The notes: generated from the letters alone by a model not told the origin. Positions 36,769 through 45,680 are shown, counted from the stretch's first letter. The stretch: DNA of 64,000 nt from CASFRF01 sp031549345 (GCA_031549345.1 JAVBPY010000002.1:124001-188000), one strand, 5' to 3'. A program made the numbers and translations.

Positions 36769-38496
36769 TTAGTTGTTGATCAGCCAGACGGCCAGTCGGC
36801 GATCGTTTTTCTTTCCCATTAATTGCGGCTCTTCGATCCAATCGGGCCGCTCAAAATCAATTTTCAGTCCTGCTTCCGCGGCGCTTTGCCGGAGCGCTTC
36901 CGCATAACGGCTGTTTTCGTACGTGATAATCGCCCAGGGGCGGGTCCCGAAATGCTCCATTTGCTTTTGCAGTTCTTCGGTCTTGCGGATAATCGGCATG
37001 GGCGCGGCAAGATCGAGGTAGAAGTTGATTTTCGGCAGCGGTTCGCGGTACCAGAGAACCAGATTCCCGCGGGCCGCGCGCGGCATTTCCTCCCGCACCT
37101 TCAGAAGAAGCGGTTTTTCCGTCCGCAACGCTCCCCAGGCGGGGTAAAGGGCGGCAAAAAACCCGCAGCTCAGCAACGAACCGCCCACCACGATTGCGGC
37201 AACGGCGCCGGGCATGCCGGTCAGACGCGCGGAGAACGCATTCCGCCCGATTTCCTCTGAAAACATCACCAGCAAAGCGAGAATCCCGAGAACCGGCAAC
37301 GCGATGGAGAACAGCAGGGGTGGCGTAAAATGAAAGATCCATTTCCACGCCGGCAAACACAATGGGCTGACGGTGGCAACCGCCGCAACGGCAATGATGG
37401 CATAGCGCATGATCTTGAGGATGACGTCGTTCCACCACGCCCTCCCCTCCATGCAAAACGCCCGTGCCGTAAGCAGTAAAACGAACGGCATAAGCGGCAT
37501 GATGTAGTACCACCGCCGCGAACCGCTGGCGGAAAAAAGGATGAACATCAGCCCCGCGCCGATCATAAGGTCGCGCGTAGGGGTGTCCAGGCGCCTCCAC
37601 TTGACAACCAGTCCGGCAAGACCGCCAATGACCAGCAAGGACCACGGCGCAAGGCAGCGCGGAAGCTGGTATAAATAGCAGAAAAACGGCTCGTCGTCAT
37701 GATCGAACGGGCGAAAAACGCGTACGATGTTCTCGCGCCAGACAAGTCCCCACCCTCCCAACTCATGATCGGGGGCGATATACCCTTCGGCATACGCGAG
37801 CGTCTGCGCCAGGTAAAGGGGCGCGGCGTACAGCGCCAACGCCGGAAGGATGGCGAGGAAGTTGGACACCTTCAAGTGGCGTTTCCAGCGCCCGTCGCGC
37901 CAGAGAAACGGAGCAATGACGACAAAAGGCATCACCAGCGCGGGGAGCCCCTTGGCCAACGCGCCGCCAAAGCAGATCAGGTAAAAAACAAAATAAGCGC
38001 GGAATCCCCCGCGCTCCTCGTTTTTCAGGAACCACGCAACGGCGAGGACGATCGCCGCAAGGTTGGCGATGTCCGCCTGGGCAAGGCGCGCCCAGAAAAT
38101 GAAGGCGTAGCTGCTCAAAAGCAACCATGCGCCCATCCGGGCAGTGCCTTCATCGTAAAGGCTCCGCCCGAGCGAGAGCGTTCCCGCAAGGGCGGCGAGT
38201 GCCAACAACACGCTCGGCAACCGGACAAGCAACTCATCCAGTGCGGCAAACGGCAGCGAAACAAGGACGATGAGCCAGTAGGTGAGCTGCGGCTTATCCA
38301 AATACACCAAATGATTGACGGCGGGGTGGATATAATCCCCGGTCAGCCGCATTTCGCGGGCGATCTCCGCCCAGCGGTCCTCGCTGGCCCAGAGCGGCTG
38401 AAGGCCGAGAAAAAGGAACATGGCGCACAATGCGACACTCCAGAAGAGGATTTCGCCCCTCCGGTTGCTCATCTCGGCAATCAGCCGTGTTTTCAT
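36769..38496 (-). CDS. arnT: Lipid-linked sugar transferase, ArnT-like (GT83/PMT family)
   Basis: 575 residues with about 12 membrane helices. The first periplasmic loop has EDRWAEIAREMRLTGDYIHP and YLDKPQLTYW, the same acidic motif and Lys-Pro pattern as ArnT (DETRYAEISREM...FEKP). The C-terminal soluble domain is about 130 residues. It should transfer an undecaprenyl-linked sugar onto lipid A at the periplasmic face. Its start overlaps the arnB stop by ATGA. Confidence 0.78.
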   Translation of the reverse strand: MKTRLIAEMSNRRGEILFWSVALCAMFLFLGLQPLWASEDRWAEIAREMRLTGDYIHPAVNHLVYLDKPQLTYWLIVLVSLPFAALDELLVRLPSVLLALAALAGTLSLGRSLYDEGTARMGAWLLLSSYAFIFWARLAQADIANLAAIVLAVAWFLKNEERGGFRAYFVFYLICFGGALAKGLPALVMPFVVIAPFLWRDGRWKRHLKVSNFLAILPALALYAAPLYLAQTLAYAEGYIAPDHELGGWGLVWRENIVRVFRPFDHDDEPFFCYLYQLPRCLAPWSLLVIGGLAGLVVKWRRLDTPTRDLMIGAGLMFILFSASGSRRWYYIMPLMPFVLLLTARAFCMEGRAWWNDVILKIMRYAIIAVAAVATVSPLCLPAWKWIFHFTPPLLFSIALPVLGILALLVMFSEEIGRNAFSARLTGMPGAVAAIVVGGSLLSCGFFAALYPAWGALRTEKPLLLKVREEMPRAARGNLVLWYREPLPKINFYLDLAAPMPIIRKTEELQKQMEHFGTRPWAIITYENSRYAEALRQSAAEAGLKIDFERPDWIEEPQLMGKKNDRRLAVWLINN

Positions 38497-39632
38497 CGGG
38501 AGAGGACCCGCTTAATGGCGTCGATCACCGAATCCACGTCTTCGAACGTCATATCCGGGAAGAGGGGCAACGAACAAATGTGGTCGCTGTTGTACTCCGT
38601 GGCAGGCAGCGTTCCGGGAACAAACCCCATCGCTTCGCGGTAGTATTTCTGGAGGTGCGAGCAACGGAAATGGAGCCCGGTACCGATATTCTCCGCCTTC
38701 AGGGCCGCCATGAATTCGTCGCGGCCCATTTTGGGAGAATCGACGCGGACGATGAACAAATGCCACGCATGGGTGAAATCGTACTCCGGATCGGCCAGGG
38801 GACGTATTTCCGGAATGCCGATGAATTGCGAGCGGTAATACATGGCCAGTTCCGTGCGTTTTTTGTTGATCTCCGCCAGACGTTCGAACTGGCTCAGGCA
38901 GAGGGCCATTTGAATATCAGTTACATTGTATTTGTACCCGGGGAACACCACCTCCGCCTGCGGGGCGCGGCCGCGGTTCTGCCGGTCAAACGCATCCACG
39001 GCGATTCCGTGGAATTTCCAGGAACGGAGCGAGGAAGCGAGCACCGGATCGTCGGTAACAATCATACCGCCCTCCCCCGCCGTGATGTTTTTGATGGCGT
39101 GAAACGAGTAGATCGCATGCCCCGTCGCGCCGACGTGCCGCCCCTTATAGAAGGTGCCAAGCGCGTGCGCCGCGTCTTCCACCACGGGAATGGAGCCCGC
39201 GACGGCCCTGATGCCGTCGATATCGACGGGGACGCCCGCGAAGTGGACGGGCATAATCATCCGCGTGCGCGGCGTGATGGCCGCTTTGATCGCCTCCGGC
39301 GTAACCAGGAGGGTTTCGCGGTCAATATCCACAAAAACCGGCGTCGCGCCGCGCAGAACCACCATGTTGGGCATCGAAACCCACGTCATGGAGGGGAGAA
39401 TCACTTCGTCCCCCGGACCGATGTTCATGGCACACAGAAGAATGTGCATCGCACCGGTGGCGGAGGCGAGCGCCACGCCGTGTTGATTGCCGGTGTAGGC
39501 GGCGATACGTTGTTCGATTTCGGCGTTTTTGGGACCGTTGGTAATCCAGCCGGAGCGCAGGACTTCAACCACGGCGGCGATATCGGCCTCGTTGATGGCG
39601 GGCTTTGTGAACGGCAAAAAATCGTTTCTCAT
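38493..39632 (-). CDS. arnB: UDP-4-amino-4-deoxy-L-arabinose--oxoglutarate aminotransferase-like (DegT family)
   Basis: 379 residues. Start ATG 39632 is chosen over two nearby upstream ATGs because GGAGG lies 6 nt before it. Close to E. coli ArnB along its whole length, with LRSGWITNGPKN, SATGAMHILL, ITPRTRMIMPVH, VVEDAAHALGTFYKGRH, PLP lysine 181 in FHAIKNITAGEGG, and GRAPQAEVVFPGYKYNVTD. It makes the 4-amino sugar in the aminoarabinose pathway. The expected arnA and arnD are not beside it. Confidence 0.88.
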   Translation of the reverse strand: MRNDFLPFTKPAINEADIAAVVEVLRSGWITNGPKNAEIEQRIAAYTGNQHGVALASATGAMHILLCAMNIGPGDEVILPSMTWVSMPNMVVLRGATPVFVDIDRETLLVTPEAIKAAITPRTRMIMPVHFAGVPVDIDGIRAVAGSIPVVEDAAHALGTFYKGRHVGATGHAIYSFHAIKNITAGEGGMIVTDDPVLASSLRSWKFHGIAVDAFDRQNRGRAPQAEVVFPGYKYNVTDIQMALCLSQFERLAEINKKRTELAMYYRSQFIGIPEIRPLADPEYDFTHAWHLFIVRVDSPKMGRDEFMAALKAENIGTGLHFRCSHLQKYYREAMGFVPGTLPATEYNSDHICSLPLFPDMTFEDVDSVIDAIKRVLSR

Positions 39633-39706
39633 ACGCATCCTCCGGGGTGCTTGTTGCAAAAAACAGATGTCATAGTAATTTATCTCCGAAAAGGGTTCTT
39701 TTCAAG

Positions 39707-39735
39707 TTGCCGAAATGGATTCTTCAGTGTATATT
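39707..39735 (+). promoter_or_regulatory. Candidate sigma-70 promoter for the proB operon
   Basis: TTGCCG at 39707-39712, 17-bp spacer, TATATT at 39730-39735, then TTGGAGA and ATG 39770. It lies in the AT-rich gap between divergent arnB and proB. No operator is obvious. Confidence 0.4.
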
Positions 39736-39769
39736 GGGAATTAAGACAATAAAAATTTGGAGAATTTTC

Positions 39770-40894
39770 ATGGATCAGGACGACGCCGCACTGCGGCAGC
39801 AATTGATGCGCACATGCAACCAGATTGTGGTCAAGGCCGGAACAAGGCTCCTGACCGACCAGGAACGGATCCGGACACTCGTCGCCGGAATCGCGGAATT
39901 GCGGAAAAAATCGCGCCGCATCCTGCTTGTAACCTCCGGCGCCGTCGGCATGGGGATGAAGGAGCTCGGGTTGGCCAAGCGCCCGCGCGAATTGGCCGAA
40001 GTGCAGGCCCTCGCCTCCATCGGACAATGCAAACTTATGGCGATCTACCGTGAAGAATGCGCCAAATTCGGCTTCACCGCCGCACAGCTCCTCCTGACCG
40101 CCACCGATCTGCGTTCGCGCGGGCGTTATCTGAATTTGATGAACTGCATCAACGCCCTGTGGGACAAGGGGGTGCTGCCCATCGTCAATGAAAACGATTC
40201 CATTTCGGTGGACGAGCTCAAATTCGGCGACAACGACCAGCTTTCGGCACGGTTGGCCACACTGACCGGCTCGCAATTGACCATCATCCTCACCACGGAA
40301 CAAGGGTTGCGCAAACGCAACGAAGATGGCACGCTGGGCGACCGCATCTCCGTCGTCCGTAAACTCGACGACACCATCAAAGGGATGGCCGGCGGGACCG
40401 ACAACTCCGAATTTTCCATCGGCGGCATGAGCTCCAAGCTCACCGCCGCGGAATTGGCCACCACGGCGGGCGATTACCTCTGGATCGCCGACGGGCGCAA
40501 CGCCGACGCATTGGAGCGCATCGCGCAAGGCGATGACATCGGGACCTTGTTCGTCCCCGGCCCGAACCGGACGCCGGGACGCAAGCGCTGGCTCCGCTTT
40601 TTCGCGCACTGTTCGGGCGGGCTTGTCGTCGACGCAGGCGCGGCCCGCGCCGTGCGCGAAGACGGAAAAAGCCTTCTCCCAAGCGGCGTGCTGAAAGTCA
40701 CGGGAAACTTCAAGCGCGGCGATTCCGTCGCCATTACCGACGAAAAGGGCGTTATCCTGGCGCACGGATTGGTGAACTACTCCAGCATGGAGTGCGAGCA
40801 ACTCCGGGGAATGCACACGCCGGAACTCGCCGCCAAGCTCGGCTGCGACGCCGATGCGGAATTTGTCCACCGCGATCAACTGGTTCGGATCTAA
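39770..40894 (+). CDS. proB: Glutamate 5-kinase
   Basis: 374 residues. The ATG at 39770 has TTGGAGA upstream. Amino-acid kinase core (about 14-265) with VVKAGTRLL, VTSGAVGMGMKEL, IVNENDSISVDELKFGDND, and a C-terminal PUA domain (about 280-365: GLVVDAGAARAVREDGKSLLPSGVLKV). It catalyses the first step of proline synthesis. First gene of a run ending with CE15; the next gene starts 6 nt after its stop. Confidence 0.95.
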   Translation: MDQDDAALRQQLMRTCNQIVVKAGTRLLTDQERIRTLVAGIAELRKKSRRILLVTSGAVGMGMKELGLAKRPRELAEVQALASIGQCKLMAIYREECAKFGFTAAQLLLTATDLRSRGRYLNLMNCINALWDKGVLPIVNENDSISVDELKFGDNDQLSARLATLTGSQLTIILTTEQGLRKRNEDGTLGDRISVVRKLDDTIKGMAGGTDNSEFSIGGMSSKLTAAELATTAGDYLWIADGRNADALERIAQGDDIGTLFVPGPNRTPGRKRWLRFFAHCSGGLVVDAGAARAVREDGKSLLPSGVLKVTGNFKRGDSVAITDEKGVILAHGLVNYSSMECEQLRGMHTPELAAKLGCDADAEFVHRDQLVRI

Positions 40895-40899
40895 AGTCC

Positions 40900-41583
40900 A
40901 TGGAACTTGCCGGAAAACGTGTACTGATCACCGGCGGCGGCCAAAGACTCGGCGCCATGCTCGCCCAAAGGCTTGCGGAAGCGGGGGCGAAGGTATACTT
41001 GCACGCCCGGACACGCCGCGACGAGGAGGCGTTTCCGACGTTCTACGCCGACTTCGCCCTCCCCGGCGCGGCGGCGGAACTCTGCAGGGCGCTTCCGGAG
41101 CTTGATATCCTCATCAACAACGCGAGTTCCTATGCAATGGACAGGCTCGCAACCGGGGCGGAAGGGCCCATGCGGGAACAGTTCGAAGTCAATTTCTGGG
41201 CGCCCCTGACGCTGATGCGCCATGTTGCGGCGCAGGGGAACGTTCCTTCGGTCATCCTCAATATTCTCGACCAGGAAATTGCCGGAACAACGTGTGTTTC
41301 CGGCTCCTACGGCTTATCCCGCCGGCTCCTTGCCGAGGCAACACGATCGATGGCATTGGAGCTTGCTCCCCGCACCCGCGTCTGCGGCGTGGCCCCCGGC
41401 CCGGTACTCGCGCCGCCGGGCAAAGAGCACCTCGGCATGGCGAAAACCCTCGCGGGCGTACCCCTGGCGCGCCCCGTCGGCGTGGAGGATTTCCTTGCGG
41501 GCGTGCTTTTCCTACTTCGCAACAATTCCATCACCGGGGAAATTTTATTCATCGACGGCGGACAGCACATCAAAAGGGACTAG
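40900..41583 (+). CDS. Short-chain dehydrogenase/reductase, pteridine-reductase/FolM-like
   Basis: 227 residues. NADP-type start VLITGGGQRLGAMLAQRLAE with the extra Gly/Arg pattern and LINNAS (72-76), as in FolM and pteridine reductases. The catalytic Tyr137 is in SGSYGLSRR, so the usual YxxxK lysine is Arg141. It is otherwise complete, ending in FIDGGQHI. It may reduce a pterin or a similar ring; the Lys-to-Arg change makes activity uncertain. Confidence 0.8.
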   Translation: MELAGKRVLITGGGQRLGAMLAQRLAEAGAKVYLHARTRRDEEAFPTFYADFALPGAAAELCRALPELDILINNASSYAMDRLATGAEGPMREQFEVNFWAPLTLMRHVAAQGNVPSVILNILDQEIAGTTCVSGSYGLSRRLLAEATRSMALELAPRTRVCGVAPGPVLAPPGKEHLGMAKTLAGVPLARPVGVEDFLAGVLFLLRNNSITGEILFIDGGQHIKRD

Positions 41584-41587
41584 TTTT

Positions 41588-42334
41588 ATGGACATGCACG
41601 CAATGCGCCGCAACGTCTTTACCGATGCTTCGGAGGGATCGATTCACTACCGAACGTGCGACACGGGCGATTGGAAACAGCCGCAAAAAGCGGTCCTCCT
41701 CCTCTTCTTCCACGGCGCGGGCGAACGCGGAAACGACAATGAAAAGCAACTTGTCCACGGCGCAAGGGAAATCGTCGCATATTGCGAAAAGAACAACATC
41801 AAAGCCCGGTTGCTCTTCCCGCAGTGCCCCGAAGACAAGAAATGGGTGGATACGCCGTGGGAAGCCCTTTCCCATAAGCTCCCGCCGGAATCCGCCATGA
41901 TGAAACGGGCGATGTCGCTCCTGGAAACGGAAATGCGCAGTCCGGAGATCGACCCCGCACGGATCTACATCGTCGGTATTTCCATGGGCGGTTTCGGAAC
42001 ATGGGATGCGCTCTCGCGCCACCCGGAACGGTTCGCTGCGGCGCTGCCGGTCTGCGGCGGGGCCGATGTGGAGATGGCCTCCAGGCTCAAGAATATTCCC
42101 ATCCGCACATGCCACGGCGCCGAAGACGGCGTCGTGTTCGTCTGTCGTTCCCGCGACATCGTCGCGGCGATCCGCGCGGCGGGCGGCGACAAAATTACTT
42201 ACAACGAAATTCCCGGCGCGGGGCACGACGTCTGGACGGCCACGTTCGGCGACGACGCCACCTGGAATTGGCTTTTCGCACAGAAACGATGCCGCGGTGA
42301 AACGGCAAAATCAAAAAAGGAGAACGAAAAATGA
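41588..42334 (+). CDS. Alpha/beta hydrolase esterase, cytoplasmic paralogue 1 of 3
   Basis: 248 residues, without a signal peptide. Shares FHGAGERGNDNEKQLVHGA, LLFPQCPEDKKWVDTPW, nucleophile VGISMGGFGTWDA (Ser132), acid HGAEDG and His in GAGHD with the next two genes. Family: phospholipase/carboxylesterase-like or LpqC-like. Compared with its secreted relatives it ends in a charged tail (KSKKENEK) and the acid loop differs (EDGVVFV). Overlaps the next gene by ATGA. Confidence 0.8.
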   Translation: MDMHAMRRNVFTDASEGSIHYRTCDTGDWKQPQKAVLLLFFHGAGERGNDNEKQLVHGAREIVAYCEKNNIKARLLFPQCPEDKKWVDTPWEALSHKLPPESAMMKRAMSLLETEMRSPEIDPARIYIVGISMGGFGTWDALSRHPERFAAALPVCGGADVEMASRLKNIPIRTCHGAEDGVVFVCRSRDIVAAIRAAGGDKITYNEIPGAGHDVWTATFGDDATWNWLFAQKRCRGETAKSKKENEK

Positions 42335-43125
42335 AACTTTTTACCACCTTCGCCCTCGCCGTTTGCGCGTCGGCCACGCTCATGGCGGCCGATGAACCCG
42401 CCAAGAAACCCTCGCTGGCGGAAACGTACAAAATGGAGAAAACCACCTTCACCGACAAAGACGGCGGTTCGATCAACTACTGTCGCCGCGAAATCGGCGA
42501 CTGGAAACAACCGCAGAAAGCGGCCGTCCTCCTTTTCTTCCACGGCGCGGGCGAACGCGGCGCGGACAATGAAAAACAGCTCGTCCACGGTGCGCGGGAA
42601 ATCACCGCGTATTGCGAAAAAAACAACGTCAAAGCCCTCCTTCTCTTCCCGCAGTGCCCGAACGGCAAACAGTGGGTGGACACCCCGTGGGGCAATCCGG
42701 AACATAAGCTTCCCCCGGAATCCGCGTCTATGAAGCTGGCCGCCGGAATGCTCGCCAAGGAAATGGCCAATCCCAACGTCGACGCGAAGCGTCTGTACGT
42801 CGTCGGCCTCTCCATGGGCGGTTTCGGCACCTGGGACTTCGCCTCGCGTTACCCGGACAAGGTCGCGGCAGCCATGCCGGTTTGCGGCGGGGCCGATGTG
42901 GAGATGGCCTCCAAGCTCAAAGACATTCCGATCCTTGTCTACCACGGCGAAAAAGACACCACCGTCCTGACGAAGCGTTCGCGCGATATCGTCGCGGCGA
43001 TCAAAGCTGCGGGCGGCGACAAGATCACCTATGTGGAAGTGCCCAACGGCGGCCACGGTTCCTGGGGGCCGGCGTTCAAAGAAACCAAGAACTGGGATTG
43101 GCTATTCAGCCAGGTTAAGAAGTGA
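42331..43125 (+). CDS. Secreted alpha/beta hydrolase esterase, paralogue 2 of 3
   Basis: 264 residues with signal peptide MKLFTTFALAVCASATLMAA. Nucleophile Ser161 in VGLSMGGFGTWDF, oxyanion FHGAGERG, acid in YHGEKD, His in NGGHGSWG. Very close to paralogue 3 and to paralogue 1 minus its signal, so the three arose by tandem duplication. Likely a periplasmic or secreted carbohydrate esterase. Starts inside the previous stop and ends with a GTGA overlap. Confidence 0.85.
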   Translation: MKLFTTFALAVCASATLMAADEPAKKPSLAETYKMEKTTFTDKDGGSINYCRREIGDWKQPQKAAVLLFFHGAGERGADNEKQLVHGAREITAYCEKNNVKALLLFPQCPNGKQWVDTPWGNPEHKLPPESASMKLAAGMLAKEMANPNVDAKRLYVVGLSMGGFGTWDFASRYPDKVAAAMPVCGGADVEMASKLKDIPILVYHGEKDTTVLTKRSRDIVAAIKAAGGDKITYVEVPNGGHGSWGPAFKETKNWDWLFSQVKK

Positions 43126-43907
43126 GAATTCTTTTCCTCGCCTTTTTCGCATCGGCCGCACTCATGGCGGCCGATGCACCCGCGCCAAAGCCCGCGTTGA
43201 CGGAAGCGTACAAGATGACGCAATCCGTCTTTACCGACAAGGACGGCGGCACGCTCAACTACTGCCGCCGGGAAATCGGCGATTGGAAACAGCCGCAAAA
43301 AGCGGCCGTCCTCCTCTTCCTCCACGGTTCGGGCGAACGCGGCGATGACAACGAAAAGCAGCTCGTCCACGGCGCGCGGGAGATCACCGAATATTGCGAA
43401 AAAAACAACGTTAAGGCGTTGCTCCTCTTTCCGCAGTGCCCGCGCAAAGCATTCTGGACAAGCGCAATACGAAAAAATCAGGAAGACGTCTCCGATCCGG
43501 AGTCGAAAACGATGAAACTCCTTACAGACATGCTCGCCAAAGAGATGGCCAATTCGGACATCGATGCGAAGCGATTGTACGTCGTCGGCATATCCATGGG
43601 TGGATTCGGCACGTGGGACTTCGTCGCGCGCTATCCGGAGAAGGTCGCAGCGGCCATGCCGATTTGCGGCGGAGCCGATCTGAAAACAGCAGAGAAGCTC
43701 AAAGACATCCCGATCCTCGTCTACCACGGAGAAAAAGACGCCTCCGTCCCGGTCGCGTGTTCACGCAACATTGTAGCGGCGATCAAGGCGGCGGGCGGTG
43801 ACAAAATCACCTACGTGGAAATCCCCGGCGGCAACCACGGCTCCTGGGGCCCGGCCTTCAAGGAAACCAAGAATTTCGATTGGCTCTTCAGTCAGGTGAA
43901 AAAGTAA
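43122..43907 (+). CDS. Secreted alpha/beta hydrolase esterase, paralogue 3 of 3
   Basis: 261 residues with signal peptide MRILFLAFFASAALMAA. It begins with GTG in a GTGA overlap with paralogue 2. Nucleophile Ser158 in VGISMGGFGTWDF, oxyanion LHGSGERG, acid HGEKDASV and His in GGNHGSWG. The region after FPQCP (CPRKAFWTSAIRKNQEDV) differs from the other copies, which read KxWVDTPW there; this loop probably alters the substrate pocket. Confidence 0.85.
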   Translation: MRILFLAFFASAALMAADAPAPKPALTEAYKMTQSVFTDKDGGTLNYCRREIGDWKQPQKAAVLLFLHGSGERGDDNEKQLVHGAREITEYCEKNNVKALLLFPQCPRKAFWTSAIRKNQEDVSDPESKTMKLLTDMLAKEMANSDIDAKRLYVVGISMGGFGTWDFVARYPEKVAAAMPICGGADLKTAEKLKDIPILVYHGEKDASVPVACSRNIVAAIKAAGGDKITYVEIPGGNHGSWGPAFKETKNFDWLFSQVKK

Positions 43908-43908
43908 T

Positions 43909-44967
43909 ATGGACCCACGCGAAGCATTGATCGCCGGAAGAGCGGAGGAATCCGCGCCGCTGTGTTTTCACGACGACGTCCTCCATACACTGGCAATGCT
44001 TTGCTACGGAAAAATCCCGCCGCGCCCGGAGGAGATCCATACGGAAATCCTCCGGGAAAAAGCGGCGGGCAACACACTGCGCCGGGAACTCCGTCTTCAT
44101 TTGCACAACCGTGGAATGCGCCACAGCGTCAACGCGCTGCACTATATGCCACTGCACGAGGAAACGCGGCGCGGAACAATCGTCGGCCTTTGTTTTCACC
44201 CCCTCTGGACATGCACCGACGATGCGGATATTCCGCCGGGAGACAGCGGAACACGGGGAATGCAATCCGCCCGCTGGCAGATTCCCTTCTTGCTGGCGCA
44301 CGGGTTCAGCGTCCTTCTCGCCCCCCGAAACGACTTTTTCGCCGATTGCGCCGACGGACGCGCGGGGAGCCTCTACCGATTGTTTCATCCGGAAACATCG
44401 CTCATGCCGGGAAATCGGGAATTCACCGCCATCTCCGCTTGGGCGGCAGGGTTCTCGCTCCTCCGCGAAATCGCGGAGCCGGGCGCAATCTGGGCCTGCG
44501 GCCATTCCCGACTGGGAAAAGCCGCGCTGTGGGCCGCCGCGCACGACGCGGAATTTCATGGCGTAATCAGTCTGCAATCCGGCTGTTGCGGCGCGGCGCT
44601 TCACCGCGACAAACACCGGGAATCGGAGGATATCGCCACCATCACAGAACGGTTCCCGTGGTGGTTCCGCGCCGAGTTCGACCGTTTCGCCAAGCGCGAT
44701 GCGGAGTTCCCCGTAGACCAGGACGCCCTCTTAGCGCACATCGGGCCGCGGCCGCGCATGGTCTTAAGCGCGAGCGAAGACATTTGGGCCGATCCCTTCA
44801 ACGAATACCGCGCCCTGCGCGCCACCGGAGCACTCGGCGCGGCGGCATTCCCGGAAATCGGCCACGCGATTTACGCCGAACACGCCGCCTACGCCCTCCG
44901 CGCGGGAAAACACGAAGTAACCGCCGAGGATTGGCATCTTATCCTCCCCTTCCTCCTGCGGCACTGA
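43909..44967 (+). CDS. CE15-type glucuronoyl esterase-like protein
   Basis: 352 residues without a signal peptide. The nucleophile is Ser200 in ACGHSRLGKAALWAA, close to the GxSRxGK motif of carbohydrate esterase family 15, followed by SLQSGCCGAALHR. Candidate catalytic His319 lies in GHAIYAEH, and RAGKHEVTAEDWHLILPFL resembles the C-terminal motif of bacterial CE15 enzymes. These cleave esters of 4-O-methyl-glucuronate in plant cell walls, though most are exported while this one appears cytoplasmic. Last gene of the proB-esterase run, 1 nt after paralogue 3. Confidence 0.7.
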   Translation: MDPREALIAGRAEESAPLCFHDDVLHTLAMLCYGKIPPRPEEIHTEILREKAAGNTLRRELRLHLHNRGMRHSVNALHYMPLHEETRRGTIVGLCFHPLWTCTDDADIPPGDSGTRGMQSARWQIPFLLAHGFSVLLAPRNDFFADCADGRAGSLYRLFHPETSLMPGNREFTAISAWAAGFSLLREIAEPGAIWACGHSRLGKAALWAAAHDAEFHGVISLQSGCCGAALHRDKHRESEDIATITERFPWWFRAEFDRFAKRDAEFPVDQDALLAHIGPRPRMVLSASEDIWADPFNEYRALRATGALGAAAFPEIGHAIYAEHAAYALRAGKHEVTAEDWHLILPFLLRH

Positions 44968-44982
44968 TGGCAATGCCGCGAA

Positions 44983-45674
44983 CAATTCCAGTGCGATAGA
45001 GCGCCGGTGGCGCGGGGCTAGCGTTTCGGCGGATAATTCCAGTGCGATAGAGCGCCGGTGGCGCGAGGTGATAGAGTCCGGGGGGAAAACCGCGCTTTTC
45101 CCCCCAGGCCCCCCATTTGAGATGCCGGTCGGGTGGCGGGGGACTGGGTTGTTCTGTCCGCCGTCGCGGCGGCGGTTCCACCGCCTTACTTGAAGCCGCG
45201 ACACGGCTTCAACCCCCTCAATCGCCGCGACTAGCGGGGCTGCGGCGGGGGGGGCCTCCGCTGCGCTACGCGCGGCTTCGGAACGAATTCGTTCCTCGTT
45301 GTTTTGCGCGGTTGCGCAAAACAATTCCCTTGCATTCGCTACGCGACTCCGCGTTCAAGGCGTTCTCTGGCGCTTTGCGTCAACCCGCCATAAGGCGGGC
45401 GCATCAAGGGCTGCGCCCTTGTGCGGGGTTCCCAGGGGGCGCATTGCCCCTTGGGCCGGAAGCAGGCGGAGTGAGCGCCTCGCTCCCCTCCAAAGGGAGC
45501 GAGTGCCGAACAAAGCGGTGTTCCGGAATCCCTTCGGGGCGGGCTCCACCACCATGCCTACCCATTCCCCCCCCCATCCCGCCCCGAATAATCACATGGG
45601 TACAGGGCCATCCGGCCCTGTTGCGCCGCAAGGCGCCGAGGGGGCGTGGGGGGCAAAGGGCCCACCACTCTCCC
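44983..45674. repeat. Dispersed hairpin-rich repeat, copy A
   Basis: About 690 bp between the converging CE15 and GH43 genes. It is homologous to copy B (60537-61060), which lies in inverse orientation. It contains at least seven inverted repeats: around 45079-45104, 45192-45210 (GAAGCCG/CGGCTTC), 45301-45322 (GTTTTGCGC/GCGCAAAAC), 45384-45399 (CCCGCC/GGCGGG), 45406-45420 (AAGGGC/GCCCTT), 45602-45621 (ACAGGGCC/GGCCCTGT) and 45623-45636 (GCGCC/GGCGC). No credible coding frame. Copy A has a 31-bp tandem duplication at its left end. Confidence 0.85.
44984..45065. repeat. 31-bp tandem duplication inside repeat copy A
   Basis: The 31-bp unit beginning AATTCCAGTGCGATAGAGCG occurs at 44984-45014 and 45035-45065, identical in both, with 20 bp between. 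Copy B has only one version of this end (AATTCCAATGCAATAGAGCG). Confidence 0.9.
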
Positions 45675-45680
45675 AGGATA

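Noticed and set aside
44983..45674. CRISPR array
   Set aside because: The hairpins differ from each other and spacing is irregular; there is no repeated direct unit with unique spacers and no cas gene nearby.
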